Shown here: piece after piece, positions 15,508 through 23,737 of the stretch
Layout: every line of letters starts with the position of its first letter
How positions within the stretch are numbered: the first letter of the stretch is position 1
Origin: Enhydrobacter aerosaccus
GTDB lineage: Bacteria > Pseudomonadota > Alphaproteobacteria > Reyranellales > Reyranellaceae
NCBI RefSeq assembly: GCF_900167455.1
Contig: NZ_FUWJ01000007.1
Coordinates: 1 to 64,000 of the forward strand
DNA length: 64,000 nucleotides
Direction: 5' to 3'
Notes under the pieces: model-generated
What the model was told of the DNA's origin: nothing
What the model saw: only the letters and a program-made list of their open reading frames with translations
Database searches by the model: none
Made by a program: the position numbers and the translations under genes

Positions 15508-16923
15508 CTAGTTGATCGGGCCCATGATCTTGCCCGGGTTCATGATGTTGTCGGGGTCGAGTGCCTTCTTGATCGAGCGCATCAGCGACATCGCCTCGCC
15601 ATGCTCCTCGTAGAGGAACTTGATCTTGCCGATGCCGACGCCGTGCTCGCCGGTGCAGGTGCCGCCCAACGCCAGCGCCCGCGCCACCAGGCGGTCGTTC
15701 AGCGCCTCGGCGCGCGGCAGGTAGGTCGGATCATCGGGGTCGATCATCATCGTGAGATGGAAATTGCCATCGCCGACATGGCCCACGATCGGCGCATAGA
15801 GACCGTTGGCCTGGATATCCTTCTGCGTCTCGAGGATGCATTCGGCGAGGCGCGAGATCGGCACGCAGACATCGGTCGCCCACATGCCCCAGCCGGGCCG
15901 GGCGGCCTTGGCGGCCCAGGCGGCATCGTGCCGGGCCTGCCACATCTTCGTCCGCTCCTCGGCCTGGTTGGTCCAGGCGAAATTGCCGCCGCCATTCTCG
16001 GCAGCGATCGCCTGTACCATCTCGGCCTGTTCCTTGGTGCCGGCCTCGGTGCCGTGGAATTCCAGCAGCAGCAGGTTCTTCGGTGGCAGGTCGAGCTTGG
16101 AATACTTGTTCACCGTATCGACGGTGTAGGTGTCCATCAGTTCGATGCGCGCCACCGGAATGCCGGACTGGATGGTCTGGATCACGGTGTTCACCGCGCC
16201 TTCCAGCGTGTCGAAAGCGCAGGTCGCGGCGACCATCGATTCGGGAATGCCGTAGAGGCGCAGCGTGACCTCGGTGATGACGCCGAGCGTGCCCTCCGAG
16301 CCCACGAACAGCTTCACGAGGTCGTAGCCGGCGCTCGACTTGCGCGAGCGGCGGCCCAGCCGCATCAGCCGGCCATCGGCGGTGACGACCTGCAGCGCCA
16401 GCACATTCTCGCGCATGGTGCCGTAGCGCACGGCATTGGTACCCGAGGCGCGCGTGCTGGTCATGCCGCCGATCGAGGCGTCGGCGCCGGGATCGATGGG
16501 GAAGAACAGGCCGGTATCGCGGATGTATTCGTTGAGCTGCTTGCGCGTCACGCCGGGCTGCACCACCACGTCGAGGTCCTCGCTGTTCACCGCCAGCACT
16601 TTGTTCAGGCGGCTGACATCGAGCGAGATGCCGCCGTTGGGAGCGCTGATATGGCCCTCGAGCGACGTGCCGGTGCCGAACGGGATGATCGGCGTCTTGT
16701 GGCGGGCGCAGATCTGCACGATGCGCTGCACCTCCTCGGCCGATTCGGCGAAGACGACGGCATCGGGCAGGTGGGCCTCGTGATAGGAGATGTCCTTGCC
16801 GTGCTGTTCGCGTACGGCCGGCGCGGTGCTGACGCGATCGCCGTAGAGCGCCTTCAATTCGGCGATCGTCTCGTCCACGTGCGGGGCCTTGGCCGGGGCG
16901 TGGGAAGCCGTCTGGGCAGCCAT
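15508..16923 (-). CDS. FAD-binding oxidoreductase (GlcD / D-lactate dehydrogenase type)
   Basis: 471 residues. The FAD_binding_4 domain shows PIIPFGTGTSLEGH and GGMTSTRASGTNAVRYG. The FAD-oxidase C-terminal domain shows GHVGDGNFH and TCTGEHGVGIGK, the latter typical of glycolate oxidase GlcD and D-lactate dehydrogenases. Likely reaction: oxidation of a 2-hydroxy acid with transfer to the quinone pool or a cytochrome. The ATG at 16923 is preceded by AGGAGA at 7 nt, preferred over a start 54 nt upstream. It is divergent from the thiolase at 17006. No glcEF neighbours are present, so it probably acts alone. Confidence 0.92.
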   Translation of the reverse strand: MAAQTASHAPAKAPHVDETIAELKALYGDRVSTAPAVREQHGKDISYHEAHLPDAVVFAESAEEVQRIVQICARHKTPIIPFGTGTSLEGHISAPNGGISLDVSRLNKVLAVNSEDLDVVVQPGVTRKQLNEYIRDTGLFFPIDPGADASIGGMTSTRASGTNAVRYGTMRENVLALQVVTADGRLMRLGRRSRKSSAGYDLVKLFVGSEGTLGVITEVTLRLYGIPESMVAATCAFDTLEGAVNTVIQTIQSGIPVARIELMDTYTVDTVNKYSKLDLPPKNLLLLEFHGTEAGTKEQAEMVQAIAAENGGGNFAWTNQAEERTKMWQARHDAAWAAKAARPGWGMWATDVCVPISRLAECILETQKDIQANGLYAPIVGHVGDGNFHLTMMIDPDDPTYLPRAEALNDRLVARALALGGTCTGEHGVGIGKIKFLYEEHGEAMSLMRSIKKALDPDNIMNPGKIMGPIN

Positions 16924-17005
16924 GTCGGTTCTCCTAGCGTAAGGCCGTTGGATACGCTCAAATGCGGCCAAAGCCAACCAACGGAAACGCCCAGAGGACC
17001 TGAAA

Positions 17006-18256
17006 ATGCGCGATGTCTACATCGTCGGCGCCTATACGACCGCCTTCAAGAAGCACCCCGGCATGAGCTTCGAGGCGCTGGCCCGGGAGGCCTATCTCGG
17101 CGCCCTTTCGGATGCCGGCATGAAGACCGGGGCGGATATCGAATCCGGCTGGGTGGGCAATTGCGGCATGGTGTTCTGGGGCCAGAACTCGATCCGCGGC
17201 CAGGCCCTGTTCCAGCCCCTGGTCGAGGAGGGGCTGTTCCCCGAGCGGGTGCCGATGTTCAACGTCGAGAATGCCTGCGCCACCGCCTCGACCGCCTTCA
17301 TGGGCGCCTGGAAGGATGTGCTGGCCGGCACGCATGAGCTCAGTTTCTGCCTCGGCATCGACAAGCTGTTCAGCCCGGAGGCGCCGGAGCGCACCTCGAA
17401 CCTGTTCAACCAGGGCTACATCACGGGCCAGCACGACCGGCTGGTGGCGGAGATGGACCGCGTGGCCGCGATGGTCGGCTCGGAATTCAAGCCCGGCGAC
17501 GACCGCACGATCTTCATGGACACCTACGCCATGCAGGCCAAGTGGCACATGTGGAAGTACGGCACGACGCAGGAGCAGATCGCCATCGGTGCGGCGAAGA
17601 ACCACAATTATGGGGCCCTGAACGAGAAGGCGCAGTATCGCTTTCAGATGACGCCGCAGTCGGTGCTGGAGGACCGCCCCGTCTCCTATCCGCTGACGCG
17701 CGCCATGTGCGCGCCGATCGGCGACGGCGCAGCCGCGGCTTTGCTGTGCTCGAAGGAATATCTGGAGAAGCTGCCGAAGGCAGTGCGGGAGCGGGCGGTG
17801 AAGATCGCGGGCGTCGGCTTCTCGGGCGGCATGTACCGCGACCTCGACAAGCCCGGCCTGACGCGCGCCGCCGCCGACAAGGCTTACAGGATGGCCGGCG
17901 TGGCGCCGCAGGACATCGATGTCGCCGAAGTGCACGACGCCACCAGCTTCTGCGAAATTTACCAATGCGAAATGCTGCGCTTCTGTCCCGAAGGCGAGGG
18001 CGGCAAGTTCGTCGCCTCCGGTGCGACGGGGCCGGGCGGGACGCTGCCGGTGAACACCTCGGGCGGGCTGGTTTCGAAGGGCCATCCGGTCGGAGCAACG
18101 GGGCTTTCCATGCTGGCGGAGCTCACCGCGCAATTGCGCGGCGAGGCCGGGCCGCGTCAGGTGAAGGGTGCTGAGATCGCCCTGGCCGAGAACGGCGGCG
18201 GCGTCATCGGCATGGAGGAGGCGGTTGCTTCCGTGGTGATCCTGCAACGCGTTTGA
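17006..18256 (+). CDS. Thiolase / SCP-x-like acetyl-CoA acetyltransferase
   Basis: 416 residues of the thiolase superfamily, lipid-transfer (SCP-x) branch. The nucleophile is probably Cys91 in ENACATAS; DVAEVHDATS and SKGHPVGATG supply the C-terminal catalytic histidine region. Length is normal. Followed by an SDR and cyclase on the same strand and near two crotonases, so it probably works in degradation of a branched or aromatic acyl-CoA. Biosynthetic thiolases look different (NxxCSSG), so this is called the degradative/SCP-x type. Confidence 0.88.
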   Translation: MRDVYIVGAYTTAFKKHPGMSFEALAREAYLGALSDAGMKTGADIESGWVGNCGMVFWGQNSIRGQALFQPLVEEGLFPERVPMFNVENACATASTAFMGAWKDVLAGTHELSFCLGIDKLFSPEAPERTSNLFNQGYITGQHDRLVAEMDRVAAMVGSEFKPGDDRTIFMDTYAMQAKWHMWKYGTTQEQIAIGAAKNHNYGALNEKAQYRFQMTPQSVLEDRPVSYPLTRAMCAPIGDGAAAALLCSKEYLEKLPKAVRERAVKIAGVGFSGGMYRDLDKPGLTRAAADKAYRMAGVAPQDIDVAEVHDATSFCEIYQCEMLRFCPEGEGGKFVASGATGPGGTLPVNTSGGLVSKGHPVGATGLSMLAELTAQLRGEAGPRQVKGAEIALAENGGGVIGMEEAVASVVILQRV

Positions 18257-18280
18257 GGGCTGCGGCGTAGAGGGTTGAAA

Positions 18281-18319
18281 CCGCCGGCGGAGACCCAACA
18301 TGGTGTCTCCCGCCGGCGA
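18281..18319. terminator. GC-rich hairpin between thiolase and SDR genes
   Basis: CGCCGGCGGAGAC pairs with GTCTCCCGCCGGCG (one bulged base) around an 8-9 base loop. No U-tract follows, so it is either a weak terminator or an mRNA stability element. The SDR ribosome binding site GAGGGAG lies 35 bp downstream. Confidence 0.45.
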
Positions 18320-18369
18320 TGGTCCTATAACCTCTCCCGGACCAATAGAATTCGAGGGAGATGAGAAAG

Positions 18370-19263
18370 ATGACCATTCGCTTCGACAATCGCGTCGCCA
18401 TTGTCACCGGCGCCGGCAACGGACTCGGTCGTGCCCATGCGCTGCTGCTGGCGAGCCGCGGCGCCAAGGTGGTGGTCAACGATCCGGGCGGAGCGGTCGA
18501 CGGCAAGGGCGGCAACCATGCCGCCGCCGACCAGGTCGTGGCCGAGATCAAGGCGGCCGGCGGCGTGGCGGTTCCCAATTACGATTCGGTCGCCGATCCC
18601 AAGAGCGCGGCCAACATCGTCAAGACCGCCGTCGATTCCTTCGGCACCGTCGATATCGTGGTCAACAACGCCGGCGTGCTGCGCGACAAGACCTTCCACA
18701 ACATGACGGTCGAGGATTTCGACTTCGTCGTGAAGGTGCACTTCCTCGGCACCGCCTATGTCACGCATGCGGCGTGGCCGATCATGCGCAACAAGGCCTA
18801 TGGCCGCGTCGTGGTGACCTCGTCGAACTCGGGCATCTACGGCAATTTCGGTCAGTCGAATTACGGCGGCGCCAAGCTCGCGGTGGTGGGCTTCATGAAC
18901 GCGCTCAGGCTCGAGGGCCAGAAGTACAACGTCTTCATCAATGCGCTGGCGCCGGTCGCCGGGACGCGCATGACCGAAAGCCTGATGACGCCCGAGGCGC
19001 TCGAGAAGCTCAAGCCGGAGTACGTCTCGCCGATGGTCGCCTATCTGTGCAGCGAGCAGTGCCAGCGCACCGGCGAGATCTGGAGCGCAGGTGCCGGCTA
19101 CTTCGCGCGTATCGAGTACCGCGAGGCGCCGGGCGTGCGGATCGAAGGCCGTGCGCCGACCATCGAGGATGTCGAGGCCAATATCGAGAAGATCGCCGAT
19201 CTCACGACGAACAAGATCTACCGGACGTCGGGAGAGGAGGTACAGGCGGTGGTCGGTGCCTGA
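18370..19263 (+). CDS. Short-chain dehydrogenase (multifunctional-enzyme type 3-hydroxyacyl-CoA dehydrogenase)
   Basis: 297 residues. The Rossmann glycine motif is TGAGNGLGRA near the N-terminus, followed by VVVNDPGGAVDGKGG, a signature of the peroxisomal multifunctional enzyme 2 / hydroxyacyl-CoA dehydrogenase group. NNAGVLRD and the catalytic YGGAK (Tyr-x-x-x-Lys) are present. The C-terminal extension beyond a typical 250-residue SDR (about 220-297) is retained in this subgroup. The ATG at 18370 has GAGGGAG at about 9 nt, better than the ATG at 18361. Likely NAD-dependent oxidation of a 3-hydroxyacyl-CoA. Its stop overlaps the cyclase start. Confidence 0.9.
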   Translation: MTIRFDNRVAIVTGAGNGLGRAHALLLASRGAKVVVNDPGGAVDGKGGNHAAADQVVAEIKAAGGVAVPNYDSVADPKSAANIVKTAVDSFGTVDIVVNNAGVLRDKTFHNMTVEDFDFVVKVHFLGTAYVTHAAWPIMRNKAYGRVVVTSSNSGIYGNFGQSNYGGAKLAVVGFMNALRLEGQKYNVFINALAPVAGTRMTESLMTPEALEKLKPEYVSPMVAYLCSEQCQRTGEIWSAGAGYFARIEYREAPGVRIEGRAPTIEDVEANIEKIADLTTNKIYRTSGEEVQAVVGA

Positions 19264-20446
19264 TTCGGGGGCCAGCGCGACACTCGACTGGAAGGTCGAG
19301 CCGGTCGTCGATTGGCTGGTGCATGAGGGTCGGCTCATTGCCGACCCCGGCAGGCTGGTCGAGGAGCTGGCCAACCGCATGGTGGCCGCGGGCGCGCCGC
19401 TGCTGCGCTTTACGATCGGCCTGCAGGCGATCCATCCGCAGTGGCGCTCCTTCGCCATCCAGTGGCGCCGGGGCGAGAAGGTGCAGCTGGGCGGCCGGCC
19501 GCACGGCATCGAGACCACCTCCGCCTATATCGGCAGCCCGATGCAGGAGCTGGCCGAGACGCGCAGACCGGTGCGCTATCGGCTGGACGGGCTGACGGAG
19601 AACCACCACGAGGTCCTGCACGAGATCGCGGCGGCGGGCGGCACCGATTACTATGCCGCGCCCATGCGCGTGGCCTATGGCCGCTCTCCCGCTCTGACCT
19701 TCACGACCGATCGGCCCGATGGTTTCAGCGAGGCCGATCTGGCCAAGTTCCATCGCCTGATGGACTATCTCGCCCCGGTCTTCGAGAGCCGCATCAATCA
19801 GCGGCTGGCAACGACCCTGCTCGATACCTATCTCGGCCGCATCGTCGGCGAACAGATCATGGGCGGCCTGATCAAGCGCGGCGACGGCCGGGAGATCAAC
19901 GCCGTGCTGTGGTTCTCGGACTTGCGCGATTTCACCGGCCTCAACGAGCGCATGGCCTCGGGCGATCTCATCGAGCTCCTCAACAACTATCTTCAGCTCG
20001 TCGGCGACGCGCTGACGAAGCATGGTGGTGAGATCCTCAAGTTCATCGGCGATGGCGTGATGGCCTATTTCCCGGCCGAGGATGCGCTGTTCCTGCCGAT
20101 GGTGACGGCGAACGCGCTCGGTGCCGCACGTCAGCTGATCGATGATATCGGCGCCGCAAACGAGGCGCGTGCCGCGGGCGGGCATGAGCCGCTGCGCTTC
20201 GGCATCGGCCTGCATATCGGGCCCGTGACGTTCGGCAATGTCGGCACCGAGGATCGGCTGGATTTCACCGTCATCGGCCCGGCCGTGAACCGGGCGGCGC
20301 GGCTCGAAAGCCTCACCAAGGAAACCGGGGTGCCGGTCCTGGCCTCGGCCGAGTTCAAGGACGCCACGACCCAGCCCATGGTGTCGATGGGCAAGCACAC
20401 GCTGCGCGGCGTGCCCGAGCCTGTAGAAGTGTTTACACTGCCTTGA
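19256..20446 (+). CDS. Adenylate/guanylate cyclase catalytic-domain protein
   Basis: 396 residues. The C-terminal half is a class III nucleotide cyclase domain: WFSDLRDFTGLNE with the first metal Asp, FIGDGVMAYFP with the second, then GIGLHIGPV.FGNVG, and DFTVIGPAVNRAARLE with the Asn/Arg transition-state motif. The N-terminal 190 residues form the sensory-like domain often fused to this cyclase type in alphaproteobacteria (LLRFTIGLQAIHPQWRS); its ligand is unknown. GTG at 19256 overlaps the SDR stop by 8 bp, with GGAGAGGAGG 15 nt upstream. The overlap couples a catabolic SDR to a second-messenger enzyme. cAMP is more likely than cGMP, but this is not proven. Confidence 0.9.
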   Translation: MPDSGASATLDWKVEPVVDWLVHEGRLIADPGRLVEELANRMVAAGAPLLRFTIGLQAIHPQWRSFAIQWRRGEKVQLGGRPHGIETTSAYIGSPMQELAETRRPVRYRLDGLTENHHEVLHEIAAAGGTDYYAAPMRVAYGRSPALTFTTDRPDGFSEADLAKFHRLMDYLAPVFESRINQRLATTLLDTYLGRIVGEQIMGGLIKRGDGREINAVLWFSDLRDFTGLNERMASGDLIELLNNYLQLVGDALTKHGGEILKFIGDGVMAYFPAEDALFLPMVTANALGAARQLIDDIGAANEARAAGGHEPLRFGIGLHIGPVTFGNVGTEDRLDFTVIGPAVNRAARLESLTKETGVPVLASAEFKDATTQPMVSMGKHTLRGVPEPVEVFTLP

Positions 20447-20460
20447 AGGGCCTCTGATTC

Positions 20461-20907
20461 CTAGACGAGGCTCTTCCAGCTCTCGATCCAGGTCAGGGCT
20501 TCCTCGTCCGGCAGCGGCTGGGTCGACGCATCGACCTCGAGGCGATCTCCGATCCTTCGGGCCCCGCACAGTTCAAGCACCCGATCGAGCTTCTTGCCGC
20601 CGCCGCAGAAGGTGTCCTGATAGGTCATGTCGCCGAGCGCGATCACGCCATAGCGATGGCCGGAGAGGTCGGGTTTGGCCTGCTCCAGCGTTTCGGCAAG
20701 CGGCAGGATGTTGGTCGGAATGTCGCCCGAACCGTGGGTCGCGCACACCACCAGCAGAACATCGTGCGCCACGAGATCGGCCGACGATGCGGCCTTGTCG
20801 CTGACATCGACGGCGTGGCCGGCGGTCTCGAGGACCGGCTTCAGCGCATCGGCCACCATCTGGGCATTGCCGGACTCGGTGCCGACCAGGATCAGAATCT
20901 TCGACAT
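20461..20907 (-). CDS. Flavodoxin domain protein (MioC-like)
   Basis: 148 residues. It has an FMN phosphate-binding loop near VGTESGNAQMVADAL, an ATHGSGDIPTN loop, and ALGDMTYQDTFCGGGKKLD. This is a single-domain flavodoxin of the MioC/sulfite-reductase flavoprotein type, an FMN electron carrier. The ATG at 20907 begins MSKILILVGT, the expected first strand. It sits between the cyclase (convergent) and the first crotonase (divergent, 79 bp). Partner unknown. Confidence 0.9.
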   Translation of the reverse strand: MSKILILVGTESGNAQMVADALKPVLETAGHAVDVSDKAASSADLVAHDVLLVVCATHGSGDIPTNILPLAETLEQAKPDLSGHRYGVIALGDMTYQDTFCGGGKKLDRVLELCGARRIGDRLEVDASTQPLPDEEALTWIESWKSLV

Positions 20908-20986
20908 TGCCCCGACATACGGGACGACGTGCCGCCCTGCGACGCGACCGGTTGGCGCGGGCCGGGACGCATGCCAGTGTGCGCGC

Positions 20987-21802
20987 ATGGATGCGATACC
21001 CAAGGAAGAAGAGCCCCTGCTGACCGCATTGGAGGGCGGGGTTCTGACACTGACGCTCAACCGCCCGGCACGGTTGAACGCCATGAGCCAGGAATTGATC
21101 GGCCTGATCATCGAGCAACTCGACAGGGCCTTGGTCGAGCCGGGAGTCCGCGCCGTGCTGATCACGGGAACAGGGCGCGGCTTCTGCGCCGGTGCCGATC
21201 TTGCCGGCAGCGGCGTCGGCACGGTGATGGGGCCGGACGGCAAGCCCGATCTCGGCCTGGTCATGGAGCGGCTGTACAACCCGATGATCCGCGCCATTCG
21301 CGAGCTACCCAAGCCGGTGATCGCCGCCGTCAACGGCGTGGCGGCCGGGGGCGGCGCCAACCTGGCGCTGGCTTGCGACATCGTGCTGGCAGCGCGGTCG
21401 GCGCGCTTCGACCAGGCCTTCGTGCGGATCTCTCTGGTTCCCGACCTTGGCGGAACCTGGTTCCTGCCGCATATCGTCGGCGATGCCCGCGCGCGTGCGC
21501 TGGGCATGCTGGGCCAATCGGTGCCGGCCGAGGAGGCCGAGCGCATCGGCATGATTTGGCAGGTGCTGGACGACGAGGCGCTGCTGCCCGAGGCGATGCG
21601 TCTCGCATCGCGCCTGGCGGCCGGACCGACGCTGTCCTACGCCGCCATCAAGCGCGCGTTGAACGCGGCGGCAACCAACACGCTCGACCAGCAACTCGAT
21701 CTCGAACGGGACAGCCAGCGGCAGCTCGGGCGCAGCGCCGACTTCAAGGAAGGGGTCGCGGCGTTCCTCGCCAAGCGACCGGCACATTTCACGGGGCAAT
21801 GA
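20987..21802 (+). CDS. Enoyl-CoA hydratase/isomerase, PaaG-like (first copy)
   Basis: 271 residues of the crotonase family. The oxyanion-hole segments are GRGFCAGADLA and AVNGVAAGGGANLALACDI. At the usual second glutamate position it reads LVPDLGGTW with Asp, as in PaaG-type isomerases of phenylacetate catabolism, so isomerase or hydrolase activity is as likely as hydration. The start at 20987 gives MDAIPKEEE. The stop overlaps the next crotonase by 4 bp (ATGA). The two proteins share the C-terminal GRSADFKEGVAAFLAKR, so they arose by tandem duplication. Confidence 0.9.
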   Translation: MDAIPKEEEPLLTALEGGVLTLTLNRPARLNAMSQELIGLIIEQLDRALVEPGVRAVLITGTGRGFCAGADLAGSGVGTVMGPDGKPDLGLVMERLYNPMIRAIRELPKPVIAAVNGVAAGGGANLALACDIVLAARSARFDQAFVRISLVPDLGGTWFLPHIVGDARARALGMLGQSVPAEEAERIGMIWQVLDDEALLPEAMRLASRLAAGPTLSYAAIKRALNAAATNTLDQQLDLERDSQRQLGRSADFKEGVAAFLAKRPAHFTGQ

Positions 21803-22596
21803 ACGACATGACTTACGAGACGATAACTCTGGCCAAGGCCGATGGCCTTGCCACGCTGACCCTCAATGCGCCGGACAAGCTGAACGCTGTTTCGCGGAAG
21901 ATGATCGCCGAGCTCAAGCAGTGCTGGGAGGAACTCGCGACGGACTCCACGGTGCGGGCCGTCCTGCTGACCGGCGCCGGGCGCGGCTTTTGCGCCGGCG
22001 CCGATCTCGCCGATCCCGACCGCGAGGCCAGTGCCACCGCGGATTCCGGCGCGGCGCTCGACAAGTATTTCAATCCGGTGATCCGCACGATGCGCGCGGT
22101 GCCGAAGCCGATCGTCGCCGCGGTGAACGGCGTTGCGGCCGGCGTCGGCATGAGCTTCGCGATGGCATCCGACATCGCCGTTGCCGGTAAGTCGGCCTCG
22201 TTTCTGCAGGCGTTTGCGCGTATCGGCCTGCTGCCGGACGGCGGCAGCACATGGTTCCTGCCGCGGCTGGTGGGCGATGCCCGGGCCCGCGCGCTGGCCA
22301 TGCTGGCTCCGCAGATCCCGGCCGAGCAGGCGAAGCAGTGGGGCCTGATCTGGGACGTGGTCGATGATGCCGAACTGATGACGACGGCCACCGAACTGGC
22401 CCGGCGTCTGGCCGATGGGCCGACCCTGGCGCTGGCGCGCATCAAGGAGGCCATGAACCGGGCGTCGGAAAACACGCTCTCGGCCCAGCTCGACGTCGAA
22501 CGCGATTTCCAGCGCGAACTCGGACGCAGCGCCGACTTCAAAGAGGGAGTGGCGGCGTTCCTGGCCAAGCGCAAGCCGAGCTTCAAAGGAAAATAA
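21799..22596 (+). CDS. Enoyl-CoA hydratase/isomerase, PaaG-like (second copy)
   Basis: 265 residues, paralogue of the preceding gene. It has GRGFCAGADLAD, AAVNGVAAGVGMSFAMASDI and GLLPDGGSTWFLPRLVG, the PaaG pattern with Asp. Translation is coupled to the upstream gene by an ATGA overlap; a second ATG at 21808 is possible. The lactonase gene follows after 15 bp, giving a three-gene operon. A ring-opening pathway for an aromatic or cyclic acyl-CoA is a reasonable inference, but the ring-activating enzymes are not in the window. Confidence 0.9.
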   Translation: MNDMTYETITLAKADGLATLTLNAPDKLNAVSRKMIAELKQCWEELATDSTVRAVLLTGAGRGFCAGADLADPDREASATADSGAALDKYFNPVIRTMRAVPKPIVAAVNGVAAGVGMSFAMASDIAVAGKSASFLQAFARIGLLPDGGSTWFLPRLVGDARARALAMLAPQIPAEQAKQWGLIWDVVDDAELMTTATELARRLADGPTLALARIKEAMNRASENTLSAQLDVERDFQRELGRSADFKEGVAAFLAKRKPSFKGK

Positions 22597-22611
22597 GTCG
22601 AGGAGACGCTC

Positions 22612-23541
22612 ATGACGCCATACAAGGAAATCACTTCGGGGCTGCGTTTTCCCGAAGGGCCGATCGCCATGCCCGATGGCTCGGTGATCCTGGTCGAGAT
22701 CGCGCGCGAGACGCTCACGCGCGTGACGTCCGATGGCAAGCAGCACATCATCGCCAAGCTCGGTGGCGGCCCCAACGGCGCCGCCATGGGTCCGAACGGC
22801 AAGATCTATGTCTGCAACAACGGCGGCTTCAATTGGATCGAGCGGCCGGACGGCCGCCTGTTTCCCGGCACCCAGCCGGCGAACTACAAGGGCGGCTCGA
22901 TCCAGGTTGTCGATCCGGAAACCGGCAAGTTCGAAACGCTGTACGACTCCTGCAACGGCCGCAAGCTGAATGGGCCGAACGATCTCGTCTTCGACAAGGA
23001 TGGCGGCTTCTGGTTCACCGATCTTGGCAAGACGCGCGACTACGACAGCGATCGTGGCGCGGTCTATTACGCCAAGGCGGACGGCTCCAGGATCGAGCAA
23101 AAAGTCTTCCCGCTCGAAAGACCCAATGGCTGCGGCCTGTCGCCGGACGAGAAGACGCTGTATGTCGTCGAGACGCCGACGGCGCGCTGCTGGGCATTCA
23201 AACTCGCGTCACCTGGCGTGATCAAGGATGCGCAAGGTCCCTATCGTGGCGAGAAGGGCCGCGTGATCGCCGGCCTGGGCGGCTATCAGATGTTCGATTC
23301 CCTCGCCGTGGATTCCGCGGGCCATATTTGCGTTGCGACCCTGATCACCGGTGCGGTCAGCGACATCTCGCCCGACGGCCAGTCGGTGACGCAGTACAAG
23401 CTGCCCGATCCGATGGTCACCAATGTCTGCTTCGGCGGCGAGGATCTGCGGACGGCCTATGCCACGCTTTCCATGACCGGCAAGCTGGTGAGCTTCGAAT
23501 GGCCGCGACCGGGCCTCAAGCTGAACTATCTGAACAAGTAG
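22612..23541 (+). CDS. SMP-30/gluconolactonase family lactonase
   Basis: 309 residues, six-bladed beta-propeller family that hydrolyses sugar or other lactones with a divalent metal. The metal ligands expected in this fold are visible as GLRFPEGP (Glu), KLNGPNDL (Asn/Asp) and QMFDSLAVDSAGH (Asp). The RBS is GAGGAGA 7 nt before the ATG. It is the last gene of the crotonase operon, so a lactone intermediate in the same pathway is plausible. The family also includes gluconolactonases and paraoxonase-like enzymes. Confidence 0.88.
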   Translation: MTPYKEITSGLRFPEGPIAMPDGSVILVEIARETLTRVTSDGKQHIIAKLGGGPNGAAMGPNGKIYVCNNGGFNWIERPDGRLFPGTQPANYKGGSIQVVDPETGKFETLYDSCNGRKLNGPNDLVFDKDGGFWFTDLGKTRDYDSDRGAVYYAKADGSRIEQKVFPLERPNGCGLSPDEKTLYVVETPTARCWAFKLASPGVIKDAQGPYRGEKGRVIAGLGGYQMFDSLAVDSAGHICVATLITGAVSDISPDGQSVTQYKLPDPMVTNVCFGGEDLRTAYATLSMTGKLVSFEWPRPGLKLNYLNK

Positions 23542-23737
23542 CGAGCTGCTCGACGAGCGTGGAGGGCGCGCGTGGGGTCGGCGCCACCGCCGCCCTTGTG
23601 ACTGCAGACCGAATGTCATAGGAAAGGACACAACGAGTCGATCGGCACTGCCGACGACTTCGCACGTTCTCCGCCGGAGTGCGTGCACCGAATACCAAGA
23701 CGTCAGCGCTTCACCCCTTGCCCCTCAGGGAGTGCGG

